NCBI RefSeq assembly: GCF_937981295.1
Contig: NZ_CALJPC010000095.1
Span: 1-64,000 of the forward strand
DNA: 64,000 nucleotides
DNA from: an uncultured Campylobacter sp.
GTDB taxonomy: Bacteria; Campylobacterota; Campylobacteria; Campylobacterales; Campylobacteraceae
Direction: 5' to 3'
This document shows positions 33,502 through 41,173 of this stretch, one piece after another. The position numbers and the translations under genes are program-made. How positions within the stretch are numbered: position 1 is the stretch's first letter; each line of letters begins with the position of its first letter. The notes below the pieces were generated by a model. It was given only the letters and a program-made list of their open reading frames with translations. It made no database searches and was not told the origin of the DNA.

Positions 33502-33666
33502 ATGCTGGATTTTATAGTAAAAATGTTCGCATGGAAAGCTGAGTGGGAGGTAAAAAAGGAATATGGCAAAGAATTTGGTGATCTATCCTCCATGCGCTCA
33601 ATCTTGCGCTTTATAATACTTCTTATCATACTTAGCATTTTGATTAAATTTCAATTAAGCGTATGA
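33502..33666 (+). CDS. Small membrane protein of 54 residues
   Basis: Found by reading the frame behind a very strong AAAGGAG site (33489–33495). The 54-residue product has a charged amphipathic N-terminal half (VKMFAWKAEWEVKKEYGKEFGD) and a C-terminal membrane segment (LRFIILLIILSILIKF). Its TGA overlaps the next ATG (ATGA), so the two are translationally coupled. No family is recognised. Candidates are a membrane toxin, a small transporter subunit or a phage remnant. Confidence 0.55.
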   Translation: MLDFIVKMFAWKAEWEVKKEYGKEFGDLSSMRSILRFIILLIILSILIKFQLSV

Positions 33667-33809
33667 AAGATACATTTTTAGATATTGCGCTCGTTTTATT
33701 TGGCATCGTCATGCTTGTCGCGATACGACAAAAATCTTTATTAAAATTTACAATCTTCGTTGTGATTTTAGCGCTCGCCAGAGAGTTAATCATCAGGCTT
33801 TATGCCTAG
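33663..33809 (+). CDS. Small membrane protein of 48 residues
   Basis: Starts inside the stop of the preceding mini-gene (ATGA overlap). The 48-residue product consists of two short membrane segments (FLDIALVLFGIVMLVAI and FTIFVVILALARELIIRL) joined by RQKSLLK. With its partner it looks like a two-peptide membrane unit. No homologous family comes to mind; existence is supported by the overlap and the strong ribosome site of its neighbour. Confidence 0.5.
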   Translation: MKDTFLDIALVLFGIVMLVAIRQKSLLKFTIFVVILALARELIIRLYA

Positions 33810-34525
33810 TTTCGACGAAATCGACGCGGATGGAATTTAAAATTTAAACGACAAAATGACGGCGCGACGGAATTCGGCGGGCGCAAATTTTAAATTTTGC
33901 CGTAACTACACTATGCTTTTATCGTCGTTAGTAAATTCTACCGCACTTCAAGAATTGCCGCATCTATAAATCCAGCCTTTATCGTCAATGATAGATTTAT
34001 CCGCGCCGAGGATTTGCGCTTGATGTCGCACTTTCTGCTATTAGTGGCGGATTTCGCTCGTGCAAATGCGACGGAATTTCACTTGTGTGAACACGACGGA
34101 TTTTTGCGGCGGCAGTAAAAATTATAAACCGAACGAGCGGGCTAGAGCGTAAATTTTATAACGCTATAATGCTTAAATTCCGCAGAAGCCTAAATTAGCG
34201 CAATACAAGTGCAGAATTCAATCAAAAAATTTCAAACTTAGTGGTAAAATTCCGCGCACTAAAATTTTAAAATTTTATTTCATAAAATTCCGAAATTTAG
34301 GAATTAAATTTTGCAGTGAAGCGACAAATTTTACCTCAAAATTAAAATTCTCACACAAACCATGCCCTGTAAATTTTAAAATTTCATCATTATAAAATTT
34401 TACAATTCCAATGTCGTATTGCAAATCTATTATTTTATAAAACGGAGTGAAAAGCGAAATCTTGCATAAATCGCACTCGAAAATTTCACGGATTCTCGCG
34501 CAAACCGGCTCGAAATTCCGTCTGC
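33810..34525. other. Long noncoding AT-rich spacer
   Basis: About 715 bases packed with AAATTTTAAAATTTT-like words, separating the accessory patch from dapF. No gene, tRNA or clear repeat could be supported. Confidence 0.5.
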
Positions 34526-35404
34526 CTACTCCACGTATCCGATAAATTCGCCATCGAAAGTATGCCTAACGTCGCCGCGAAAGTAAATTTTGCCTCTATC
34601 GCCTAAGCGCAAATTTAGCGTTTCGCCACTTGCGGGTATCACGCGGATGTCGGGGGCTAGCCTCATATTTTCGACGCCTGCGATGAAGCATGCTGCCATC
34701 CCCGTACCGCATGCGAGAGTTTCGGCTTCTACGCCACGCTCAAAGGTGCGCACTTTTAAAATTTTGCTTGCGAGGCGGCTTTGAACTAACGCATAATTAA
34801 CGTTAGCGTTATACTTTTCACGCAGGTCGCTAGCCAGCGCGGCGTCGAACTCATTTAAATCGCTAACAAAAGTTACTAAGTGCGGCACTCCTGTGTTATA
34901 AAAATACCACGTTAGCCCTGCCTCCTCAAAGCTTTCGCCCAGGCGCTTAGGACGAGTTAACGTTACCTCTACGTTAGCTACTAACGCGTGAGCATTAGGA
35001 CGCAGATTGAAAATCTCGCCAAAGCTTACATTGCGTAGCTCGCCTCGCATGCTCTCGCTCAAATTTCCGCCGAAAATACCGAAAATTTCACCGCTAATTA
35101 CGCCTGCGCCGCTTAGAAATTTCATACTCTGCGCGGCCAAAAAATTCTCATACGCATACATGCATACCGCTCGCGAGCCGTTGCCGCACATATCGGCGCT
35201 ACTGCCGTCGCTATTATAAAATTCCCACTCAAAGTTTATCCCCTCGATACCGTTAAATTTCGGCAACACAACGATGAGCCCATCGGCGCCTACTCCATCG
35301 CGCCTATCACATAGCTCGCGCGCTAGCTTGGATCTATCCGCCTTAACTGAATCCGTAAATATTACGAAATCATTTCCGCTCGCATTATATTTTGAAATTT
35401 TCAT
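34526..35404 (-). CDS. dapF: Diaminopimelate epimerase
   Basis: A 292-residue enzyme turning LL- into meso-diaminopimelate for lysine and peptidoglycan, in keeping with the DAP-type MurE earlier in the window. The two catalytic cysteines are Cys73 (ADMCGNGSRA) and Cys232 (TLACGTGMAA); KYNASGNDFVIF opens the N-terminal half. Family-typical two-fold repeat. dapF, coaE and purM also neighbour one another in C. jejuni; here a Sel1 gene sits between the first two. Confidence 0.96.
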   Translation of the reverse strand: MKISKYNASGNDFVIFTDSVKADRSKLARELCDRRDGVGADGLIVVLPKFNGIEGINFEWEFYNSDGSSADMCGNGSRAVCMYAYENFLAAQSMKFLSGAGVISGEIFGIFGGNLSESMRGELRNVSFGEIFNLRPNAHALVANVEVTLTRPKRLGESFEEAGLTWYFYNTGVPHLVTFVSDLNEFDAALASDLREKYNANVNYALVQSRLASKILKVRTFERGVEAETLACGTGMAACFIAGVENMRLAPDIRVIPASGETLNLRLGDRGKIYFRGDVRHTFDGEFIGYVE

Positions 35405-35582
35405 TATCTACCTCGCAAATTTTTAAAATTACTAACGCTCACTAACGCTTTATTAAAATTTTACTTATATCTAAATTTAAGCGTATCGCTTATTCCTAGG
35501 CTTTACTAAGACTCAATTTACTAACGTATCTTCTTTCGTGAGCCCATTTTGTTATGCGTTTTTCGCGCTTGATGTTAGAGTC

Positions 35583-36503
35583 TCATCTCATAATCTCTAA
35601 ATGCTCGCAAGCATCAAATCTTCCGAGCTTGCAAGCCTTTTCATAAAGCTCGCGCGCCCTCTTTTTATCTTTCGCTACGCCCCAGCCCTTTTCGTATTGA
35701 TACGCCAAATTTGAACAGGCTAGCGGCTCATCGCTTTTCTCGCACGCCTCGCTAAAATACTTCGCAGCAAGCGCATGATCCTTTTGCCCGCCGTCGCCTT
35801 TGAAATACGTAACGCCCAAATTTACGCACGAATCCACGTGTCCTTGCTCACAAGCTCTCGTAAAAAATATCCTGGCCCTGTCCACATCTTTTTTCACGCC
35901 TTCGCCAAGAACGTAGCTAAGCCCTAGGTTATGGCACGCCTCTACCTGCCCCATCTTGCAAGCCTTGATCAAAAGCTCGATCACCTTTTTCACGTCGGGA
36001 TAGACGCCGAGCCCCTTTTTATAGTTGTATGCAAGGCTCGCGCACCCCTCGCTGCTGCTTTTCTTACAAGCATCGCTAAAAAGCTCATTCGCCCTCTTGC
36101 GATCCTGCGTTACCCCCTGCCCGTCGTTGTAGAGCAGCCCTAAATAGACGCAGCCCTTCTGCTCACCGAGCTTGCACGCCCTGTCGTAATAGCGCGCGGC
36201 CTGCCTGAAGCTTCTATTTGAGTCGTATGCGTAGCCTAAATTTACGCAATCCAGCGCGTTTTCCTCGCCGCCGGCGTCGCAGTTGCGCTGCAGCTCATTT
36301 ATCACGCGGCTTAGTTTTTTACAATCCATCTCGCTCCCCGCGGCGCAGCCCTTCTTTAGATCGTCAATCTCCGCCGTAGCGCTCGTCGCAAACAGCGCAG
36401 AGAGCAAAACCGCTCGCGCCGTAAATTTCAACCGCTCTTTAAGCGGCGCGCTTTTAAATTTTTGAAATTTAGCGCCCTTTTGGGCGAAGCTACCGATTCT
36501 CAT
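35583..36503 (-). CDS. Secreted Sel1-repeat (Hcp-like, Cys-rich) protein
   Basis: A 306-residue protein with a basic N terminus and signal peptide (AVLLSALFATSATAEI), then about seven Sel1 repeats of 36 residues such as GCVYLGLLYNDGQGVTQDRKRANELFSDAC. Each repeat carries a pair of cysteines eight apart, as in Helicobacter cysteine-rich proteins, where they form disulfides in the periplasm. Start set at the second ATG, since AAAGGAG stands eight bases before it. Function of such proteins is uncertain; some bind cell-wall fragments or modulate hosts. Confidence 0.85.
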   Translation of the reverse strand: MRIGSFAQKGAKFQKFKSAPLKERLKFTARAVLLSALFATSATAEIDDLKKGCAAGSEMDCKKLSRVINELQRNCDAGGEENALDCVNLGYAYDSNRSFRQAARYYDRACKLGEQKGCVYLGLLYNDGQGVTQDRKRANELFSDACKKSSSEGCASLAYNYKKGLGVYPDVKKVIELLIKACKMGQVEACHNLGLSYVLGEGVKKDVDRARIFFTRACEQGHVDSCVNLGVTYFKGDGGQKDHALAAKYFSEACEKSDEPLACSNLAYQYEKGWGVAKDKKRARELYEKACKLGRFDACEHLEIMR

Positions 36504-36568
36504 CGCCTTCTCCTTTATTTTCAACTCATCTTAATTCGCGTAGAAATTTTACGCAACCGCGCAAAGGG

Positions 36569-37243
36569 CTAAATTTTATCTTTTAGCTCTTTTAAAAATC
36601 TCTCCACCGCGGCCTTAAGCGCGGCAAGATCACCGCTATTATCTATCACAAAATCCGCCATGGCGCGCTTTTGCTCGATATCCGTTTGCAGTTCCACGCG
36701 ATGTTTTGCAGCGGCATGATCTAGCCCGTTTCGCTTCATCACGCGCGCGATTAGCGTATCTTTAGGCGCATAAACGACCGCTACTTTATCAAAAAACTCA
36801 TACCTCTTGCCTTCGAAAAACAGCGGAATATCGACGAAATAAAGCCTTCCTTTCGCCTCTAAAGCCTGCGCCCGCGATAAAATTTCAGCCGTTATCTTTG
36901 GGTGCAGCAGCGCTTCTAGCTTTGCAAGCTCAACGGGGTTTTTAAACACCAGCTCGCCTAGCTTTTTTCGGTCCACCGAGGCGCAGATGGCAGACGAAAT
37001 TTCCTCGTTCGATCTAGCGTTAAATTCCGCTTGCGGGTTCAAATTTGCAGCCTGTACGTCTTTTTGCACGACGTATTGCGCTCCGAAAATTTCAGCTACC
37101 TGCGCGGCACAGCGATCCAAAATGTCATGCGAAATCTTATCAGCGTCGATGATCTCAAATCCGCGATCACGAAGCAGCTCGCAAACCGCGCTCTTGCCGC
37201 TACCGATGCTGCCCGTGATGACGACGGCGTGTTTAAATTTCAA
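36569..37243 (-). CDS. coaE: Dephospho-CoA kinase
   Basis: A 224-residue kinase for the last step of coenzyme A synthesis. The P-loop is GSIGSGKS (11–18), followed by FEIIDADKISHDIL, DIPLFFEG and the lid region RVMKRNGLDH. About 35 residues (near 50–80) are extra compared with usual CoaE. It is divergent from purM across a 73-base gap that must hold both promoters. Confidence 0.93.
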   Translation of the reverse strand: MKFKHAVVITGSIGSGKSAVCELLRDRGFEIIDADKISHDILDRCAAQVAEIFGAQYVVQKDVQAANLNPQAEFNARSNEEISSAICASVDRKKLGELVFKNPVELAKLEALLHPKITAEILSRAQALEAKGRLYFVDIPLFFEGKRYEFFDKVAVVYAPKDTLIARVMKRNGLDHAAAKHRVELQTDIEQKRAMADFVIDNSGDLAALKAAVERFLKELKDKI

Positions 37244-37316
37244 GGTGAGCCTTTATAGCGTTTTTATTCGATTTTAGCTAAAATCTGCGAAATTATACCA
37301 TCTTGGAGGATAAAAT

Positions 37317-38300
37317 TTGATAAGCTACAAAGACGCTGGCGTCGATATAGACGCGGGAAATGAGTTCGTAAACGCGATAAAACCGTTCGTCAAAGCTACG
37401 CAAACTCCGCACGTTTTGGGCGGTATCGGCTCGTTTAGCGGCGCGGTGAGGCTACCCGCAGGCTACAAAAAGCCCGCGATCCTAGGCGCCACCGACGGCG
37501 TGGGCACAAAGCTGCGACTCGCGATCGACGCGCGTAAATTTGACGGCGTCGGCCAAGATCTCGTCGCGATGTGCGTGAACGACCTCATCTGTAACTTCGC
37601 CGAGCCGCTATTTTTCCTTGACTATTACGCGACGGCAAAGCTCGAGATCAGCGATGCCAAAGAGGTCGTAAAAAGTATCGCCGAGGGCTGCAAACTCGCC
37701 CGCTGCGCGCTAATCGGCGGCGAAACGGCGGAGATGCCCTCAATGTATGAAAAGGGCGATTTCGACCTTGCAGGCTTTGCCGTGGGTATCGCCGAAGAGG
37801 ACGAGATCGACCGCAGCAAGTTCGTACGTGAGGGCGACGTGCTCATCGCGCTTCCTAGCAGCGGCCTGCACTCAAACGGCTTTTCGCTCGCGCGAAAAGT
37901 GATCGCCGAGCTGGGGCTAAAATTTGACGACAAAGTGGACGGCCGCGCGCTCATCGACGTGCTTTTGGAGCCGACCAGGATTTACGTCGCCGACTTTTTA
38001 AATTTAAAAGACAAGATCAACGCGCTCGCGCATATCACGGGCGGCGGCATAGTGGAAAACCTACCGCGCGTATTTCCACGGGGGCTGGGTGCGAAGATCG
38101 AGCATACAGCAATCCGCACGCCTGAGATCTTTAAAATCATCGCGCAAAAAGTGGAGCCTGCCGAGATGATGAGGACGTTTAACATGGGCGTTGGCATGAT
38201 CGTCATTGCTCCGAAAGAAAACGCGGACTTTGTGCTGTCAAACACCGATGGCTACGTTATCGGCGAGGTCGTAAAAGGCAGGGGCGTGCAGCTCGTGTAA
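37317..38300 (+). CDS. purM: Phosphoribosylformylglycinamidine cyclo-ligase
   Basis: A 327-residue AIR synthetase of purine synthesis. Motifs: TDGVGTKLRLA, DLVAMCVNDLICNFAEPLFFLDYYA, LIGGETAEMPSMY and HITGGGIVENLPRV. The start is TTG at 37317 with AGGAT upstream; no ATG lies near and MISYKDAGVDID is the family start. Confidence 0.96.
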   Translation: MISYKDAGVDIDAGNEFVNAIKPFVKATQTPHVLGGIGSFSGAVRLPAGYKKPAILGATDGVGTKLRLAIDARKFDGVGQDLVAMCVNDLICNFAEPLFFLDYYATAKLEISDAKEVVKSIAEGCKLARCALIGGETAEMPSMYEKGDFDLAGFAVGIAEEDEIDRSKFVREGDVLIALPSSGLHSNGFSLARKVIAELGLKFDDKVDGRALIDVLLEPTRIYVADFLNLKDKINALAHITGGGIVENLPRVFPRGLGAKIEHTAIRTPEIFKIIAQKVEPAEMMRTFNMGVGMIVIAPKENADFVLSNTDGYVIGEVVKGRGVQLV

Positions 38301-38345
38301 ATTTTGAAGCGGTAAAATTTGCCGCTTTTTGTCAAAGCAGAGTTT

Positions 38346-38703
38346 ATGTTTAGACTAAATTTTAAAGCAGGTATCGTGACCGCTTCTAAAAACAGCGCCG
38401 ATAATTATTATATGATAGGCCTTGCGGACGATAAGTACGACTATAAAAACTATCTGCTTTTCCAAAGACCGATCAAGCTCGGACGGTACGAGGACGCAGA
38501 CGCACCGCATAACGGCTCATATGCCAAGTGTAGGCGACGTGTGCTATAACGGCTGCAAGGCTGTGAAAATCACTGGCGAGCTTATCGTTTTTGAAGTCCA
38601 AGATAGCGTCATCGCCGTGGATATTCGCGGCATCAAAATTCCCAAACGCTTCATTCAGTATTGTAAAGAAATTTTCGGCGATCTGCTTAGCATCGAGGGA
38701 TAA
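38346..38703 (+). pseudogene. Frameshifted Imm10-like immunity gene
   Basis: From the ATG at 38346 the frame gives MFRLNFKAGIVTASKNSADNYYMIGLADDKYDYKNYLLFQRPI and stops at 38549. The +1 frame then supplies GDVCYNGCKAVKITGELIVFEVQDSVIAVDIRGIKI and ends at 38703. Joined, the product is about 118 residues and follows the Imm10 pattern: FADD…ENYLILQR, then a YGGI-like strand, then LEL..D. The shift falls between about 38500 and 38545. No toxin is adjacent. Confidence 0.55.
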
Positions 38704-39165
38704 ATTTAAATACGCAGCGGCACGCAAAAGCAAATTTCGCAATCACAAATATAAAACCGAGATTAAAAATTTAACGAACGAATTTTTAGATAGCGCAGGA
38801 TAAGAGCGTTTAAGCAAAGCCATTAAACGCGATGAAACTTCGCGCCGGAGTAAAATTATTGCGAGATTTGCGCATCAAATTCGGTGCAAGTATTATGTGG
38901 CAAAATTTACCCTAACAAACATAGCTAAATTTCACGCTCGATCCGTAGTCGTCTAAGCTTTAATTTAGATGCGCCGTTTATCGCCTCTGCCCTCTTACAG
39001 CGAGCCTCGCGGACTTAAGGGATACAAGGCGATCATCTCGCTATCCGCGCAGCCGATTATTTTTTAGAAAGGCTAATCGCTAGCGCACCCACACTGCCGC
39101 CTGCTTTTTCGGAAAAGGGCGATCGCTCGCCCTTTCTGTTTAAATTTTATCTATGCGCTCGCGGC
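38704..39165. other. Spacer between the broken immunity gene and adh
   Basis: About 460 bases. Holds the terminator of the alcohol dehydrogenase gene at its right end; otherwise only AT-rich words and no supportable gene. Confidence 0.5.
39114..39135 (-). terminator. Terminator of the iron alcohol dehydrogenase gene
   Basis: AAAGGGCGA (39114–39122) and TCGCCCTTT (39127–39135) form a perfect 9-bp stem with a 4-base loop, 30 bases past the adh stop, followed on the minus strand by TTTTC. Confidence 0.6.
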
Positions 39166-40311
39166 TTATTTTGCAAAATCTAAAATTTTAGCGATATTTT
39201 CGCGGCTGTAGAGCTCCGCCATATTCCAAGCTTTGGCGTTTGTCGCGGCTACGTCTATAACCTCGTCCAGGATCTTGCCTTCGATACCGAGCTGTGCCAG
39301 GCTAGTCGGCGTGCCGATCTTATCAAACCACGCCTTAAGCGCCAGGGTTCCTTCATTCGCGCTTTTAAGGCCGAAAATTTCACGAGCAAAACGCTCAAAT
39401 GCGCTTAAATTCCTATCCTTATACCACCTCATCCACGCAGGCATTACCACGCTAAGACCGGCTCCGTGCGCGCAGTCCACGACCGCGCTCATCGCATGCT
39501 CGATCATATGATTCGGATAGCCGAAGCCGCCCACGCCCACGTAAGTTAGTCCGTTTAGCGCCATCGTCGCGGCCCACGCAAACTCGGCGCGCGCGTCGTA
39601 ATCGCTCGGATCTGCGAGTAGGATTTCAGTCGTGCGGATGACGGTTTTGATATTGGCTTCGATATAGGCTCGTACGATGTCCGGATGGACGCTAGCGGTA
39701 AAATACCCCTCGATGCTGTGCGCGATGATATCGCTCGCGCTATATACGAGATACTCGCGGCTGACGGTTGCTTGCAGCTGCGGGTTTATGACCGAGACCT
39801 TCGGGTATAGACACGGCGCGCTGATCGCGTATTTTTGTTTGGTCTGCTCCTTGGTCACCACGCCGCCGCAGTTCATCTCCGAGCCCGTCGCGGCGAGGGT
39901 GATGATATCAAAAATTTTAAGCGCGGCGCTAGGATTTTTGCCGGTGAAAAAATCCCACACGTCGCCCTCGTAGCAGGCGCCCGCGGCTACGGCTTTCGCC
40001 GAGTCCAGCACGCTTCCGCCGCCCACAGCAAACACGCTATCGGCGCCAAATTCTTTAGCAAGCTTGATCGCTTCATTTACTTTGCTTAACACCGGATTTG
40101 ATTTTATGCCGCCAAGCTGGGTAAATTCTATACCATTTGCCTTTAAGCTACCCTCCACGACGCCCATCAGACCGCTCTTTCGTACGCGCTCGCTGCCGTA
40201 TAGTACGAGAGTTTTTTTCGCGCCCGCTTCCTTCATATACTGCCCGATATGTTTTTCTTTATCCTTGCCGAATTCTATCCTCACGGGGTTGCAAAAACTA
40301 AAATCTCTCAT
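39166..40311 (-). CDS. Iron-containing alcohol dehydrogenase
   Basis: A 381-residue group III dehydrogenase. The NAD(P)-binding GGGSVLDSAKAVAAG lies near residue 95; iron ligands fall in SDIIAHSIEGYF (Asp, His), MIEHAMSAVVDCAHGAGLSVVMPAWMRW (two His). It resembles the butanol dehydrogenase/YqhD branch, which reduces aldehydes with NADPH; substrate cannot be set. Start at MRDFSFCNP because AAAGGAGAAAAG precedes it; the frame is open 20 codons further up. Confidence 0.88.
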   Translation of the reverse strand: MRDFSFCNPVRIEFGKDKEKHIGQYMKEAGAKKTLVLYGSERVRKSGLMGVVEGSLKANGIEFTQLGGIKSNPVLSKVNEAIKLAKEFGADSVFAVGGGSVLDSAKAVAAGACYEGDVWDFFTGKNPSAALKIFDIITLAATGSEMNCGGVVTKEQTKQKYAISAPCLYPKVSVINPQLQATVSREYLVYSASDIIAHSIEGYFTASVHPDIVRAYIEANIKTVIRTTEILLADPSDYDARAEFAWAATMALNGLTYVGVGGFGYPNHMIEHAMSAVVDCAHGAGLSVVMPAWMRWYKDRNLSAFERFAREIFGLKSANEGTLALKAWFDKIGTPTSLAQLGIEGKILDEVIDVAATNAKAWNMAELYSRENIAKILDFAK

Positions 40312-40486
40312 CTTTTCTCCTTTAAATAAAGTTGCTAAATTATAGCCTTTTTTAAAATTTTGTGGTAGCACGATAGTCCAAATTCCTTGCCTAATCGTGC
40401 AAATGTAAATATAGCCCGAGTAAATTTGAAGGACTTAGTAAGCGTCGCCGCTAAACTTATACTAGCTCATGTTTCGCATAAAATAT

Positions 40487-40506
40487 GTACTATTTACAAA
40501 TAATAT
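40487..40506. repeat. 20-bp near-palindromic repeat, copy A (hsd promoter)
   Basis: GTACTATTTACAAATAATAT differs at three positions from the copy at 40552. It ends ten bases upstream of the -35 box. Confidence 0.6.
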
Positions 40507-40515
40507 AAAAAGCTC

Positions 40516-40544
40516 TTGACATTTTCTAACTTACTTGATATATT
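40516..40544 (+). promoter_or_regulatory. Promoter of the type I restriction operon
   Basis: TTGACA (40516–40521), 17-base spacer, TATATT (40539–40544). It lies between the two copies of a 20-bp repeat and 44 bases before the first ATG of the operon. Confidence 0.75.
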
Positions 40545-40551
40545 TCTCTTA

Positions 40552-40571
40552 GTATTATTTACAAGTAATAC
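40552..40571. repeat. 20-bp near-palindromic repeat, copy B (hsd promoter)
   Basis: GTATTATTTACAAGTAATAC, symmetric at 16 of 20 positions. It covers the start of the transcript just before the AAAAGGA ribosome site. Together with copy A (65 bases upstream) it brackets the promoter, the layout of a repressor binding two operators. Confidence 0.65.
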
Positions 40572-40587
40572 ATAAAAGGACTTTGTG

Positions 40588-41172
40588 ATGGTAAAATTAA
40601 ACGATATAGCCGAGATAAAAACAGGCTTAGTGTTAAGTAGAAAAAAGGCTGAGGCGCATAGTCCGTCCGAGCACTCGTATAAAATCGTCTCGCTAAAGTC
40701 GTTTGCAGAAGATGCCATTTACGACGACGCTTTTGCGGACGAATTTATATCTAGCGAGCAAATAAACGAGGAGTATAAAGTAAGTCATGGCGATATCTTG
40801 CTGCGGCTTAGAGAGCCGAATTTCGCCGTTTATATAGACAAGGGCTATGACGATCTTATTTACTCATCTTTAATGGTTCGCATAAGGGTTAAAAGCGGTA
40901 AATTTGATCCGCATTTTGTGGCGCATTATCTAAATAGCAGCGTTGTTAAAAGAGCCCTTGCGCCAGACATTTCAGGCACCGCCATAGCGATGATAAGCGT
41001 TGCTAGTATAAATAATTTAAAAATACCGCTTGTAAACTTGCAAACTCAAAACAAGATAGTAAAATACCTAAATTTGGTCCGCCAAGAGAGCGAAATTTTA
41101 CAAAATTTAGCAGCTCAAAAGCAAAAATACCACAAAAGCATATTTGAAAATTTAATAAAAGAGGAGAATTAA
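40588..41172 (+). CDS. Half-size type I specificity (HsdS-like) protein, single TRD
   Basis: A 194-residue protein with one target-recognition domain (VKLNDIAEIKTGLVLSRKK … GDILLRLREPNFAVYI) and one conserved helix (LQTQNKIVKYLNLVRQESEILQNLAAQKQKYHKSIFENLI). Normal HsdS proteins have two of each, as does the second hsdS of this operon. Half subunits can dimerise to recognise a palindromic bipartite site, or act as alternative or regulatory specificity partners. It is the first gene of the operon. A GTG one codon up is possible, but ATG is favoured by the AAAAGGA spacing. Confidence 0.8.
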   Translation: MVKLNDIAEIKTGLVLSRKKAEAHSPSEHSYKIVSLKSFAEDAIYDDAFADEFISSEQINEEYKVSHGDILLRLREPNFAVYIDKGYDDLIYSSLMVRIRVKSGKFDPHFVAHYLNSSVVKRALAPDISGTAIAMISVASINNLKIPLVNLQTQNKIVKYLNLVRQESEILQNLAAQKQKYHKSIFENLIKEEN

Positions 41173-41173
41173 G

